50,108 nucleotides of DNA from Asticcacaulis benevestitus DSM 16100 = ATCC BAA-896 (GCF_000376105.1 NZ_AQWM01000027.1:1-50108); one strand, 5' to 3'. Shown: positions 7,377 to 16,489, counted from the stretch's first letter. Translations and numbers: made by a program. The notes: generated by a model not told the origin, from the sequence alone.

Positions 7377-9752
7377 CTATTCATATCGTAACGCCTTCGC
7401 AGGCTTGCCGGCAGCTATGATAAGGGCATGTAGGCAAACCGTCAGCCATGCGATGGCGAGCGCACACGCGCTTGATGCCGCAAATATCCAAAGCTCCATA
7501 TCAACATGTGAGGCGAAGCCACTGAGCCATTGCCCCATCAGCATATAGGCTATGGGCCATGCCAGCAGATTTGCGGCGACGACAGGCACCATGTACCGCC
7601 TCACAAGCCACTCAACGATATCGCTACGTCCCGCTCCCATGGCCTTTCGGATACCGATTTCCCGGGTGCGCTGTTCAGCTGCGACCGCCGATAATCCGAA
7701 CAGGCCGAGGCATGCCACCATGAGGGCTGCGCCAGCGCAGCACGCCACAAACGCGGACAGGTTTTGCATGTCGGAGAACTCCCTCGCGACGTAGCCCTTC
7801 AGGGAATAAATAGATTTCGGTTGGTTGCCGAGACGGGTCCAGACTGCCTCGATTACAGACCGGGTTTGACGCCTGCGATCGGGTCGCAGCTTGATGCTCA
7901 TCAATTCCATTGGATAGGGCATGATGCCAAACGCCGCCGCAGGCACCGATTGGCGAACGGATTCAACGGAAAAGTCTGGAACAACGCCGATGACCTGAAC
8001 AGAATGGCGGGTGTTGCCTTCGGTGACCGTCACTGTCTTTTCGATAGCGGCGACTGGCGAAGGAAACCCTGACGCCTTCACGGCAGCTGCATTCAGAATT
8101 ACATGACGCAACTGATAGGCCGCAGCATCATCGGTAGGCGGATCGTTGTCCCAGGCGCCTTTGTCTTTAGGAAGGGTGCGATCGAATAGCCGGCCGGCAA
8201 GTGGTTTGACGCCGTAAAGTTCGAAAAAACCGTAGTCGACATAATCTGCCTGCAACGCAAGTGGCCCTTGCCTCTTCCTGTTCGCCATTTCGGTCTGCCC
8301 GAGCGCATTCCAGGACGAACATGTGGTAGCCTCGACGCCCGGAATCCGGACAATTTCGTTGCGCAAAGCAGGGTTACATGTCCAAGCGATCAGGACGCCA
8401 TCCATGTTCAGGCGCGTGCCTGCGTCCTTCGCATAGCCGGTCTGACGGTAGATAACGGCGGAGCAGATCATCAATGTGATCAAGAGCGCAAACTGGACCA
8501 CGACGACAACCTGACGCCCACGTTCACCGGCACGACCTACCATCGGAGCTGTTCGCAACACCTGAGCCGGCCGAAATCCAGAAAGGATCAACGCCGGGTA
8601 GGTCGCAGCCAGCGCACCGGTGACCAGCCAGATCAAAAGGATGAGGCCTATGAGTTCGATATCCCGAATCCAATTGAAGCCGATGTTGCGGTTCAAAAGT
8701 GCATTCATCGGGCCGATCAGTTGTTCAACGACAGCCACGCCTATGATCAGGCCTATTGTGATGTGGAGCAGGTTTTCGCCCACGAACTGGAGAATGAGGT
8801 CGCCTTGCCTGGCACCGGCGACCTTGCGAACCCCCACCTCCACGAGGCGCCTTGTCATGCGCGCTGTAAACAGGGTGATGAAATTGATGGCCGCAATGAG
8901 CATGACCAGTCCGCCTACCCCGCAAAGCGCGATGATCATGGACGGTTCTACCGGCGGATTTTCCATTCCCCGGATATCTGGCCTTTGATGCAGTTTAGTA
9001 ATCGGCACCAGGTCCAGCGATGCGCTCTCTATATTCGTGCCTGGACGCAAACGCACATAGGTATGTGTGTTCCCGCCGCCGATACAGGTCGAGCATGGCC
9101 ACGCAGGACGATAGTTGAAGGTCGAAAAGGCGGCGCGCCCGGACACTAGGATTTCAGCGGTCCAAGTCGTCTCGGCAGGCAAGTCCTTCAACACCGCCAT
9201 GATCCGCAGACTGTGCGTCCCCCTCGGATCGCTGAGGGGACTGATCTCAATGGTTTCTCCGATCGGGTTCTCCTTGCCAAAATATGCCAAGGCTATCTTG
9301 CGCGTTATCACCGCACTGTCTGGAGCGTCGAGGGCACCGTCAAACACTCCATAGAGCGCCGGCCATGGTATAACGGAGGCGATATCCGGGTCAGCATAGG
9401 CAAAATTTTCGACATGCCGCGAAGGCTTGCCGTCATGGGACACGATGCCCTGATCTTCCGCCATCCGCGCAACCGCGTCGATATTGGAACGCGCCAGTAA
9501 CTGCGCGGCCAATGCGGGTGGCGTCGACGCAAAGCCAATAGGTTCGCCGCGAGGCCCTGAGGCACGTGCAACCGCCAGATAGGTATGATCAGCACCTGGC
9601 AACCCACTGTCGAAGCTCAATTCGTTGCGAACGTAAAGAGCGATCAGGATAACGGTTGCGAAACCCAGCGCTAGGCCAGCAATATTGATGGCGGCGTAAA
9701 GCCGGTTGTATGCCAGATGGCGAAGGGCGGCCGCCAAATAGGTTCTGAACAT
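7377..9752 (-). CDS. ABC transporter permease, MacB/FtsX type
   Basis: This 791-residue inner-membrane protein starts at ATG 9752, one base after the stop of the ATPase gene; the frame extends upstream of this start without a recognisable domain. A first TM segment (NRLYAAINIAGLALGFATVILIALYV) is followed by a periplasmic MacB_PCD domain. Three TMs lie around residues 270-410, then a second TM/periplasmic/FtsX repeat ends with the signature EQRTREIGIRKAMGAGRSDIVEWL. This two-repeat layout is that of YbbP/MacB-like permeases that extrude or mechanically act on envelope substrates. No MacA-type periplasmic adaptor is next to it. Divergent NtrC/NtrY-like regulators probably control it, since their genes share the upstream region. 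Confidence 0.88.
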   Translation of the reverse strand: MFRTYLAAALRHLAYNRLYAAINIAGLALGFATVILIALYVRNELSFDSGLPGADHTYLAVARASGPRGEPIGFASTPPALAAQLLARSNIDAVARMAEDQGIVSHDGKPSRHVENFAYADPDIASVIPWPALYGVFDGALDAPDSAVITRKIALAYFGKENPIGETIEISPLSDPRGTHSLRIMAVLKDLPAETTWTAEILVSGRAAFSTFNYRPAWPCSTCIGGGNTHTYVRLRPGTNIESASLDLVPITKLHQRPDIRGMENPPVEPSMIIALCGVGGLVMLIAAINFITLFTARMTRRLVEVGVRKVAGARQGDLILQFVGENLLHITIGLIIGVAVVEQLIGPMNALLNRNIGFNWIRDIELIGLILLIWLVTGALAATYPALILSGFRPAQVLRTAPMVGRAGERGRQVVVVVQFALLITLMICSAVIYRQTGYAKDAGTRLNMDGVLIAWTCNPALRNEIVRIPGVEATTCSSWNALGQTEMANRKRQGPLALQADYVDYGFFELYGVKPLAGRLFDRTLPKDKGAWDNDPPTDDAAAYQLRHVILNAAAVKASGFPSPVAAIEKTVTVTEGNTRHSVQVIGVVPDFSVESVRQSVPAAAFGIMPYPMELMSIKLRPDRRRQTRSVIEAVWTRLGNQPKSIYSLKGYVAREFSDMQNLSAFVACCAGAALMVACLGLFGLSAVAAEQRTREIGIRKAMGAGRSDIVEWLVRRYMVPVVAANLLAWPIAYMLMGQWLSGFASHVDMELWIFAASSACALAIAWLTVCLHALIIAAGKPAKALRYE

Positions 9753-9753
9753 T

Positions 9754-10443
9754 CTAGAGGCCCATATCAGTTTCGCTGACGATGCGACCGTCGAGCATCC
9801 TGACCACACGACTCGCCGCTGCGGCATAGGCCAGCGAATGGGTAACCATGACGAGTGTAGTCCCTTTGGCGTTCAAACCTGTAAGAAGCTCGATGATAGC
9901 ATCGCCATTGGCGGAATCGAGACTACCGGTTGGCTCATCGGCCAGGATCAGGCGCGGATTAGAGACAAGCGCCCGAGCGACGGCGACGCGCTGCTGCTGC
10001 CCACCTGAAAGTTGCTTCGGAAGGAACCCCGCTCGGTGTGAAAGGCCAACCTGGGCTAAAGCGTCAGCAATCCGCTCGCGCCTTTGCGCGCCTGGCATAC
10101 GACGATAGATCAGTCCGATCTCGACATTCTCTTCCGCCGTCAAGTCTTCAATCAGGTTAAAGCTCTGAAAGACAAAACCGATGGAAGCGCGGCGGAGTTC
10201 CGTGAGGCGCTTTTCCGGATATCGCGCCACCTCCTCGCCCTCAAAAACATACGAGCCAGAGGAAGGGCTGTCCAGGAAGCCCACTATATTCAGAAGCGTC
10301 GACTTACCGCAGCCCGACGGTCCCATGACGGCCAGAAATTCACCCTCCCTCACCTCCAGCGTCACGCCTTCGAGCACACGGGTCTCAACCTCGCCCGTCT
10401 GGTAGGTGTGGGATATATCCTCCAGCTTCAGCATCGCGGTCAT
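9754..10443 (-). CDS. ABC transporter ATP-binding protein, MacB/LolD type
   Basis: This 229-residue ATPase has Walker A GPSGCGKS, the Q loop in [17 protein letters not shown], signature [15 protein letters not shown], Walker [10 protein letters not shown] and the H-loop His in VMVTHS. The GxxVxxLxGxSLxxxxG features and the FVFQxFNLI sequence place it in the MacB/LolD/FtsE group that energises MacB_PCD/FtsX permeases. It is translated first, with the permease ATG one base after its stop, so the two are translationally coupled. The partner pathway is probably export or envelope maintenance. The substrate is unknown. Confidence 0.93.
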   Translation of the reverse strand: MTAMLKLEDISHTYQTGEVETRVLEGVTLEVREGEFLAVMGPSGCGKSTLLNIVGFLDSPSSGSYVFEGEEVARYPEKRLTELRRASIGFVFQSFNLIEDLTAEENVEIGLIYRRMPGAQRRERIADALAQVGLSHRAGFLPKQLSGGQQQRVAVARALVSNPRLILADEPTGSLDSANGDAIIELLTGLNAKGTTLVMVTHSLAYAAAASRVVRMLDGRIVSETDMGL

Positions 10444-10551
10444 GGCATCGTATATCCAGTGTCAACAGCCCCCAAACTACCACAGGTTTTGGCGAGTGGC
10501 ATCGGGTCGCGTGACATTGTTTTCATTGCAAATTTTACGTCTTACAAATTC

Positions 10552-10590
10552 GAGTGTACAATATCGGACGCGATAGTGTACGATTTCAGC
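10552..10590. promoter_or_regulatory. direct repeats and GGACG half-site in the ABC / regulator divergent region
   Basis: AGTGTACAAT and AGTGTACGAT occur as direct repeats on either side of ATCGGACGCG (10563-10572), immediately upstream of the regulator's ATG at 10592. The ATCGGACGCG segment also occurs in the palindrome at 15549-15564. No clear ribosome-binding site precedes ATG 10592. A role as an operator is inference from the repeat structure and location. Confidence 0.4.
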
Positions 10591-10591
10591 T

Positions 10592-11950
10592 ATGAACTCC
10601 AGCGGTCATATTCTTATTGTCGACGATGATGCTGGCGTATGCCTGGCGGCCCGTCTTGCTCTCGTGTCCCATTTTACGCAGATCGAAACCTTCAATGCAC
10701 CCGACGGGCTCGACGAAGTTATCGTCTCCCGCGACATCGACGCCATCCTTTTGGATATGAACTTTCGTCCCGGCGCCAATTCCGGCCAGGATGGCCTCGA
10801 TTGGCTCGACCGACTCCATCGCCTGGACCCATCCTTGTCGATTGTCATGATGACCGCCTTTGGCGGGGTGACCCTGGCTGTCGAAACGCTCAAGCGCGGC
10901 GCAGTCGATTTCGTGCTAAAGCCATGGCAAAATGAGAAGCTAATTGCCACGCTCTCAGCGGCTGTCGCCCTGACCCACGCAAAGCGCGAGGCCGAAACCC
11001 TGCGCCTGCGCGGCGCAGAGTCCGCCATTCGTCCTGGAATGATGATTGGCAATGCGCCATCGCTCTCTCCGGTGCTGCGTCATGTGCGCCGTATTGCCCC
11101 CACTGACGCCATAGTCTCAATCGTGGGCGAAAATGGCACAGGCAAGGAGACCATGGCCCGTGAAATTCATCGCCTGTCGTCACGCTCACATCTACCTTTC
11201 GTCGCCGTTGACCTGGGAACTGTGCCCGAAGCTTTCGTTGAGAGTGAGTTGTTCGGGCACCGTCGCGGCGCGTTTGGAGGTGCCGACGCAGACCGCGCAG
11301 GGCGCTACCAGGCGGCCCATGGCGGAACGCTCTACCTTGATGATATAGGGAGCTTGCCGCTGCACCTTCAAAAAAGGCTCCTGCACGTCATCGAGCATCA
11401 AGAGGTTCTGCCAATCGGCGCGACGAAGCCTGTAAAGGTCAATGTACGGCTCATCGTGTCCAGCCAGAGACCGCTCAATGAGCGGGTTGAGGCGGAGATG
11501 TTCAGGTCAGACCTGTCCATGCGCCTTGATACCGTTCGGATTTGCGTCCCACCCCTGCGCGACCGGCGAGAAGACATCCCGGCACTTCTTGAACATTTTT
11601 TGAGTCTCTATGCGCGCAAGCACAATCTGCCGCGCCGGCGCGCTTCGGGAGACGTATTGAAATGGATCGAGTCCTACGATTGGCCCGGCAATATTCGCGA
11701 ATTGCGCCACGCGACGGAGCGCGCCACCCTGCTTTTGGGAGACGAAAGGCTTCACCTTGAGGATTTTCCCTTCCTCTTCACGTCAAGGACGCCGGCATCG
11801 GAAGGCGGCTCCTACAATCTCGATGAGATCGAACGCGTCGCCATCGGCCGCGCCATGTCAGATTTCGATGGCAATATCACGCTGGCCGCAACCGCGTTGG
11901 GGCTAACCCGCCCTGCCCTTTATCGCAGGCTGGAAAAGCATGGCTTCTGA
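10592..11950 (+). CDS. NtrC-type response regulator with a GAFGGA loop
   Basis: This 452-residue protein has a receiver with Asp55 (ILLDM) and Lys110 (VLKPW), then an AAA+ domain with Walker A GENGTGKE (179-186), the L1 loop at 226-231 and Walker B LYLDDI (about 247-252). R-finger-type DRREDIPAL and a C-terminal Fis-like HTH (NITLAATALGLTRPALYRRLEKHGF) complete it. The L1 loop reads GAFGGA where sigma-54 activators have GAFTGA; the Thr that contacts sigma-54 is Gly here. No convincing -24/-12 element was seen in the neighbouring intergenic regions, so sigma-54-independent regulation is possible. Its stop overlaps the start of the kinase gene by 11 bp. The divergent ABC genes are the obvious target. 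Confidence 0.88.
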   Translation: MNSSGHILIVDDDAGVCLAARLALVSHFTQIETFNAPDGLDEVIVSRDIDAILLDMNFRPGANSGQDGLDWLDRLHRLDPSLSIVMMTAFGGVTLAVETLKRGAVDFVLKPWQNEKLIATLSAAVALTHAKREAETLRLRGAESAIRPGMMIGNAPSLSPVLRHVRRIAPTDAIVSIVGENGTGKETMAREIHRLSSRSHLPFVAVDLGTVPEAFVESELFGHRRGAFGGADADRAGRYQAAHGGTLYLDDIGSLPLHLQKRLLHVIEHQEVLPIGATKPVKVNVRLIVSSQRPLNERVEAEMFRSDLSMRLDTVRICVPPLRDRREDIPALLEHFLSLYARKHNLPRRRASGDVLKWIESYDWPGNIRELRHATERATLLLGDERLHLEDFPFLFTSRTPASEGGSYNLDEIERVAIGRAMSDFDGNITLAATALGLTRPALYRRLEKHGF

Positions 11951-13220
11951 AAGGATTCCGGACCGGTATGTGTTGAGTCTGGCTGCAAGGGCATTGGCTA
12001 TCGGCCTGCTCGGCTTTGGAATGGGCGAAATGCTCCTTTTGCAGCGCTTCGCGAGTGCTCTCGTCCTTGTTGCCTTGGCGCTGGCCGTCGCACTCGATCT
12101 CAACCGCCAGATCCACCAGGTCGATCGGACGCTAAGCCGCTTTGTTAGCGCGATCGAAGCTGGGGACCCCGAACTTCCGCTGACGAGCCGCGGCGGCTTC
12201 GCCCGCCTCGATCAAGCCATGCGCGTGCTGCACGACAGCCTCATACGATCGCGTCACAAGCGGCAAGCTGACACCGACTATCTCCACGCCCTAACCGACA
12301 CCGTATCTGCAGCGCTTATTGTCATCGAACCCGATGGTCGGATCGTAAGATTGAACCGCGCCGCCAACGCACTATCGGAACACACGCTTCTCGAAGGTGA
12401 CAACGCCCGAAAGCTGCGAGCCATGGCGCCGGGGGAGCGGTTCGTGATCCGGCTCAATCAGGCTCAGCGCAGCCTAGCTCTGGCTGCCTCATTCGCGGTT
12501 GATGGAAAGACGCACAAACTCGTCTCGCTGCAAAATATCGAAAGCGAACTCGATGCCACAGAGGTCAAGGCGTGGCAGGACCTAGTACGTATTCTGGCGC
12601 ACGAAATGATGAATTCACTAACCCCCATAGCGTCCCTGGCGCAAAGCTTGCGACCCATGGTCGGCGAAAGCAATACCCTAGTGGTGGAAGCCATTGACGT
12701 CATTGGCCAGCGCAGCGCAGGCCTCATGCGCTTCGTCGAACGCTATCGCGAGGCCGCTGAGCTCCCACGTGCGAATATCCGCACAGTTGATCTAGCGGAG
12801 GCACTGAAAGCGCTGGAGCGATTGATGGCCCCGGGCTTGGCCGAACACATGATCACCTGCACCTGGCCCCCTTTTCGCACCGACATGACCATCCGAGCGG
12901 ACCCCCAGTTGCTGGAACAAGCCCTGATCAACATTCTGCGAAACGCCATGGACGCTGTAGCACAAGCGCCCTTGCCGCGCATCGACGTCAGCGCCGTGGC
13001 AGAACAAGATCAAATCGTCATCAGCATTGCCGACAATGGGGCGGGGCTTCCCATTGAACTGTACGACCGCATATTTGTGCCCTTCTTCACCACCAAGGTG
13101 GACGGGTCCGGTATCGGGCTCAGCCTGACACGCCAGATCGTCGCCGCCCATGGCGGACAAATCGAAGTCCGCCCCCACCTGCCCCAAGGTACGGAATTCC
13201 GGCTCTACCTGCCCGCTTAA
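11940..13220 (+). CDS. NtrY-like sensor histidine kinase
   Basis: This 426-residue kinase has two N-terminal TM helices (about residues 15-33 and 36-53), a short HAMP-like stretch and a PAS-like region (about 115-200, ALIVIEPDGRIVRLNRAA). The H box is ILAHEMMNSLTPIASL (His221). The HATPase domain has N box NILRNAMDA (Asn335), G1 ADNGAGLP and G2 GSGIGLSLTRQIV. The AHEMMNSLTP box is the NtrY/NtrB type. The gene overlaps the regulator by 11 bp, so the two are translationally coupled partners. Its stop TAA shares a TTAA with the stop of the convergent TonB receptor gene. Confidence 0.9.
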   Translation: MASERIPDRYVLSLAARALAIGLLGFGMGEMLLLQRFASALVLVALALAVALDLNRQIHQVDRTLSRFVSAIEAGDPELPLTSRGGFARLDQAMRVLHDSLIRSRHKRQADTDYLHALTDTVSAALIVIEPDGRIVRLNRAANALSEHTLLEGDNARKLRAMAPGERFVIRLNQAQRSLALAASFAVDGKTHKLVSLQNIESELDATEVKAWQDLVRILAHEMMNSLTPIASLAQSLRPMVGESNTLVVEAIDVIGQRSAGLMRFVERYREAAELPRANIRTVDLAEALKALERLMAPGLAEHMITCTWPPFRTDMTIRADPQLLEQALINILRNAMDAVAQAPLPRIDVSAVAEQDQIVISIADNGAGLPIELYDRIFVPFFTTKVDGSGIGLSLTRQIVAAHGGQIEVRPHLPQGTEFRLYLPA

Positions 13221-15355
13221 GAGCCGTGGCCGAACTTGTAGATGAGGCTCATCATCAGACCAGGACGCTGCGTACGAGTTACGGACTGAGTTTCGCCATC
13301 CGGCGTGACGAACAGGCGCTGCTGTTTAGATGAGTTCAGCAAGTCGAAGCCGCGGACGGCAAAGGCCCACTGGGGGTTAAATCTGTGCCGATAAGCAAAG
13401 TCGAGCCGATCAAACCCCGTCGTATAGCCCTGCAAGGCCAGCGTCTTGCCAGCGGCGCTATAGGTCAGTTGTAACCAATCCTTCGTCGTCGGCGTATATT
13501 CGAGGACCGCATTGCCCGAATAGGTCACACCCGCCCGGCGAAGCATTTGCCCGCCCGTTATCCCGACAACGTCGTTATCGAAGACGTTGAGGTTAAACGA
13601 GTACTGAAGGTGCTTGGTTACATCACCCTTGGCGGTGAATTCACCTCCTGCCGCCGTGCTATGGGTCGCATTAACCGATGACGCGATAATGATCTGATCA
13701 TCGGTGAAAGTCCTTGCTGGCACGATGGTATTGTAGGATTTTCGGTAATACAGAGTGCCATTCGAACTGAACTTTCCGCTCTCGTATTCATAACCGGTCT
13801 CGAACGAATCCGTGTCCTGCGGCTTGAGGTAAGGGTTGCCGACATGGGCGAATTGTTTGGAATAGTAGACGGTCGAAGGATCGAGGACCCATGGCATCGG
13901 CTTCTGGGTCCGATGACTGTAGCTGGCGACAAGTTTTAGCTGATCGGTCAGGAAGCGGTTGACATGAAGTGATGGCAACCAGCGCACATAATCGCGTCCT
14001 GCATCAAAATTCGACGAGACCAGGTTAACGTCCCACTGGTTTGACTCGATCCTGAGACCTGGCATGATGCCCCATTTGCCAAACTGCATTTGGTAAGTGA
14101 CGTAGGCTGCCGCCGAACGAGCGGTGAATCGAAGAAACGCCGTTTGGTCGGCTTGGCCCGGGACAAGTTCAGACAGCCCCTGGGTCGTGCGCCAGAGTCG
14201 CTTATCTCGATCATCAAAGCTGAAACCTGTTTTGAGACTACTCCCGTTTTTGAGGGGCCGCTCGTAATCAACGGTGAAAGCAGTTTCGGCTTCGGGCGCT
14301 TTTACAGTTTGCAGATAGGTAAGATCAGGCCGAGCCGGCAGGTCGAAGCTATAGGTATGTATGGTGGTTTCAGGCGATTCCGTATGCGTCCGGATCAGGT
14401 TCATCGTGAGTTGCTCGCCGTCGGCCTTTCCAACGTGTTCGTAAGTGGCCTCGAACTCTGTCACAAACTCCTGGCTCGGATCGATGCCAGCGTCCGTGTA
14501 GTTTTCAACGACATGGCCATCGCTGTCTATCTTGCGACTTGTCGCGCTGTCTTTGACCATTTTCCAGGCATTGTTCGCGCTGATTTTGACGCTGATCTTG
14601 TCGAGGTCCGTTATCTGATCGTCGATTTGCAGGTTTGCATAGGACTGGCGACGCACCATGTCGCTTACCTCAGAGCCATGGGACGTTTCCGTCCCGCCGC
14701 CGTCCGAAAACCACGACTGATCGCCATCTTCCCGCGACCTCTCCCTGGTTTGATTGGTGCCAGCCGCCGCAGCGATCGACCACTTTCCGATTTTGTAGGC
14801 GGCGGAAGCATCCAGATTAAACCGACCATCGCCGTCACTGCGAACATTTACGCTCCCGTTCAGTCCATCGGGGCGTTTCTTTTTCAAAATGATATTGATA
14901 ACGCCCCCCGCACCCTCGGAGTCGAATTGCGCCGAAGGGTTAGTGACAATCTCGATACGGTCAATTTGCGCCGGGGTCAGGTTTCTAAGAACGGCCGGGT
15001 TCGCGGCGTGACCGTCGATCAGGACCTTGACCTGAGTATTTCCTCGCAATGCGATAGCGCCATGCGGGTCGATCGTCACAGATGGGATGCGGCTCAAGAC
15101 GTCGTTCAATGTCGCAAAGCCCGAATGCGGGCTGTTACTTACATTATAGACGCGACGATCGATCTTGTTGGTGACTGCCCGCTTGGCGCCTTTGACAACC
15201 ACGGTCGTGCTCTCCGTAGGCGCCGGCTTATCGGCCGGCGGTGTCGGGGTTTGCCCAAAGGCAGTGGGCGGAACAATGAACATGAGCGCAATACCGATCG
15301 CTCCACGAGAAACCGCATATCGAAGGACAAGGCATTCTTTTGCACGCGCGATCAT
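13217..15355 (-). CDS. TonB-dependent receptor, OMP_b-brl_3 type
   Basis: The protein is 712 residues from ATG 15355, with GGGGAG 7 bp upstream; the frame continues upstream without a signal peptide. A signal peptide ends near PTAFGQ. The plug domain contains TLNDVLSRIPSVTIDPHGAI, LRGNTQVKVLIDGHAA and IDRIEIVTNPSAQFDSEGAGGVINIIL, and the barrel ends in SLIYKFGHGS. Plug and barrel features are those of the outer-membrane beta-barrel group common in CAZyme or peptide-linked receptors. There is no N-terminal carboxypeptidase-like domain. It sits convergent to the NtrC/NtrY pair and divergent from an M23 gene; its promoter region carries two near-identical GGACG palindromes. The transported substrate is unknown. 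Confidence 0.88.
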   Translation of the reverse strand: MIARAKECLVLRYAVSRGAIGIALMFIVPPTAFGQTPTPPADKPAPTESTTVVVKGAKRAVTNKIDRRVYNVSNSPHSGFATLNDVLSRIPSVTIDPHGAIALRGNTQVKVLIDGHAANPAVLRNLTPAQIDRIEIVTNPSAQFDSEGAGGVINIILKKKRPDGLNGSVNVRSDGDGRFNLDASAAYKIGKWSIAAAAGTNQTRERSREDGDQSWFSDGGGTETSHGSEVSDMVRRQSYANLQIDDQITDLDKISVKISANNAWKMVKDSATSRKIDSDGHVVENYTDAGIDPSQEFVTEFEATYEHVGKADGEQLTMNLIRTHTESPETTIHTYSFDLPARPDLTYLQTVKAPEAETAFTVDYERPLKNGSSLKTGFSFDDRDKRLWRTTQGLSELVPGQADQTAFLRFTARSAAAYVTYQMQFGKWGIMPGLRIESNQWDVNLVSSNFDAGRDYVRWLPSLHVNRFLTDQLKLVASYSHRTQKPMPWVLDPSTVYYSKQFAHVGNPYLKPQDTDSFETGYEYESGKFSSNGTLYYRKSYNTIVPARTFTDDQIIIASSVNATHSTAAGGEFTAKGDVTKHLQYSFNLNVFDNDVVGITGGQMLRRAGVTYSGNAVLEYTPTTKDWLQLTYSAAGKTLALQGYTTGFDRLDFAYRHRFNPQWAFAVRGFDLLNSSKQQRLFVTPDGETQSVTRTQRPGLMMSLIYKFGHGS

Positions 15356-15466
15356 TCGCAACTCCCCAGTGAATGGTAAAAACACAGGATATACGGATCG
15401 CACGGCATTTAGCCGAAGGTATTAAGCATTGAATTTATTAGACAATATACGACATACAACAAAATT

Positions 15467-15482
15467 CGTCCAAAAACGGACG
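15467..15482. promoter_or_regulatory. GGACG palindrome 1 (candidate operator)
   Basis: CGTCCAAAAACGGACG forms an inverted repeat with 5-bp arms, 112 bp upstream of the TonB receptor start. It matches the second palindrome at 15549 in the pattern CGTCCRAAAWCGGACG. Confidence 0.5.
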
Positions 15483-15548
15483 CATTCTTTGTACATTTAT
15501 GGACGCTTGGTTGATTTCAACGGTAGTGATCAATTTTGGTCGAAGGGC

Positions 15549-15564
15549 CGTCCGAAATCGGACG
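15549..15564. promoter_or_regulatory. GGACG palindrome 2 (candidate operator)
   Basis: CGTCCGAAATCGGACG has 7-bp arms around AA. It lies 82 bp from palindrome 1 in the divergent region between the TonB receptor and the M23 gene. A further half-site, TGGACGC, lies between them near 15500. Confidence 0.55.
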
Positions 15565-15686
15565 CGCCGCCCACAAACTGAAACAATATTTAAATAAACC
15601 AAATACTTAATGTTCTTAGCTGTGAGAGACCTAATCGGATATTCTGATCTCAGTTCAACACATTCAGATTATCGTTGGAGACTTAC

Positions 15687-16193
15687 ATGCTTGGTACAGA
15701 CCCTATGCGCCGTCGCCTTTCATTCGCTACTTTCGGCTTAGCGACCTTTCTTCTTGCGGCAGGCCATGCCTTGGCCCAACCCACGCCGTCAGCGCCCCCT
15801 AGTTTTAGCATCCCTGTCGATGGCACGGTCGGAGAAGGATTCGGCCCGCGTATGAACCCTGCGGATGGCCAACCGAAATTTCATCAGGGTCTGGACTTCA
15901 TCGCTCCGATCGGCACCCAGGTGAAGGCCTCCGCCGCAGGAACCGTCAGTTTTGTTGGAGACCTACCGGGCTTCGGGACCGTTATCAAAATCGACCATAA
16001 TGCTGGAATGGCCACGCGCTATACACATCTTAGCCGGACAGACGTCAAGGAAGGCGATACCGTATCGGCAGGTCAGGTCATTGGTGCCGTTGGAAAATCC
16101 GGATGGGGAAGCCAACCGCAGCTTCATTTCGAAATCTGGCGAGACGGCGAACCCCAGAATCCGGCTGACCTTCTTCAACTCCCAGCTCACTGA
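15687..16193 (+). CDS. M23 (LytM-like) peptidase family protein, catalytic His replaced
   Basis: The protein is 168 residues from ATG 15687 (TTGGAG upstream), with a signal peptide ending in GHALAQ. The whole mature part is one M23 domain. Zn ligands His66 and Asp70 (HQGLDF) and His147 are present, and His114 in RYTHL matches one catalytic His. The usual HxH motif reads QLH (Gln145), so the second catalytic His is missing. M23 enzymes cut peptidoglycan cross-bridges, while degenerate members act as activators or binders. The protein is short, with no LysM or coiled coil. Its TGA stop coincides with the first bases of an inverted repeat bounding the next segment. Confidence 0.82.
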   Translation: MLGTDPMRRRLSFATFGLATFLLAAGHALAQPTPSAPPSFSIPVDGTVGEGFGPRMNPADGQPKFHQGLDFIAPIGTQVKASAAGTVSFVGDLPGFGTVIKIDHNAGMATRYTHLSRTDVKEGDTVSAGQVIGAVGKSGWGSQPQLHFEIWRDGEPQNPADLLQLPAH

Positions 16194-16489
16194 CAGGGTC
16201 GGCTCTCAGAAGATTAGCCAGTTGAAGACAGACGCGGAGAGTTGCTCATCGCCACGAGCTGCGCCTAGGTGGGCCGGTCGCCTCCAATCTGTTGATTTGC
16301 GCTGAGAACTTCCCCCGAGGCATGCGGACGAAAACTTGCCCCACCAGAAGATAGTCTGCCCTAAACTGCTTCTTTGCGAACACCGTCGGTACACCTACTC
16401 AGCAAGTGCGCCTCGATTTTCCGCCCACGCCGCGCGTGTTCAGGACGTACAATCGAGATTGCTTAGCTGAATAATTTTTGACCCTGTCA
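16191..16489. mobile_element. 299-bp segment bounded by 10-bp inverted repeats (MITE-like)
   Basis: TGACAGGGTC (16191-16200) and its exact complement GACCCTGTCA (16480-16489) bound a segment with no convincing gene. The left repeat begins with the stop codon of the M23 gene, and the right repeat is directly followed by the 5'-truncated TonB receptor remnant. This is the layout expected of a small non-autonomous element or IS remnant. No target-site duplication is evident in the flanks (CTCAC and AGGCC), which argues for a rearranged or decayed copy. Confidence 0.45.

Noticed and set aside
8268-9149. 293-codon open frame on the plus strand
   Set aside because: It is antisense to the ABC permease and has a low-complexity, polar translation without recognisable motifs.
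10444-10591. Sigma-54 (-24/-12) promoter in front of the ABC operon or regulator
   Set aside because: TGGCAT and TTGCA strings occur but not with the required spacing on one strand.
14090-15379. 429-codon open frame on the plus strand
   Set aside because: It is antisense to the TonB receptor at 13217-15355, whose signal, plug and barrel motifs make it the real gene.
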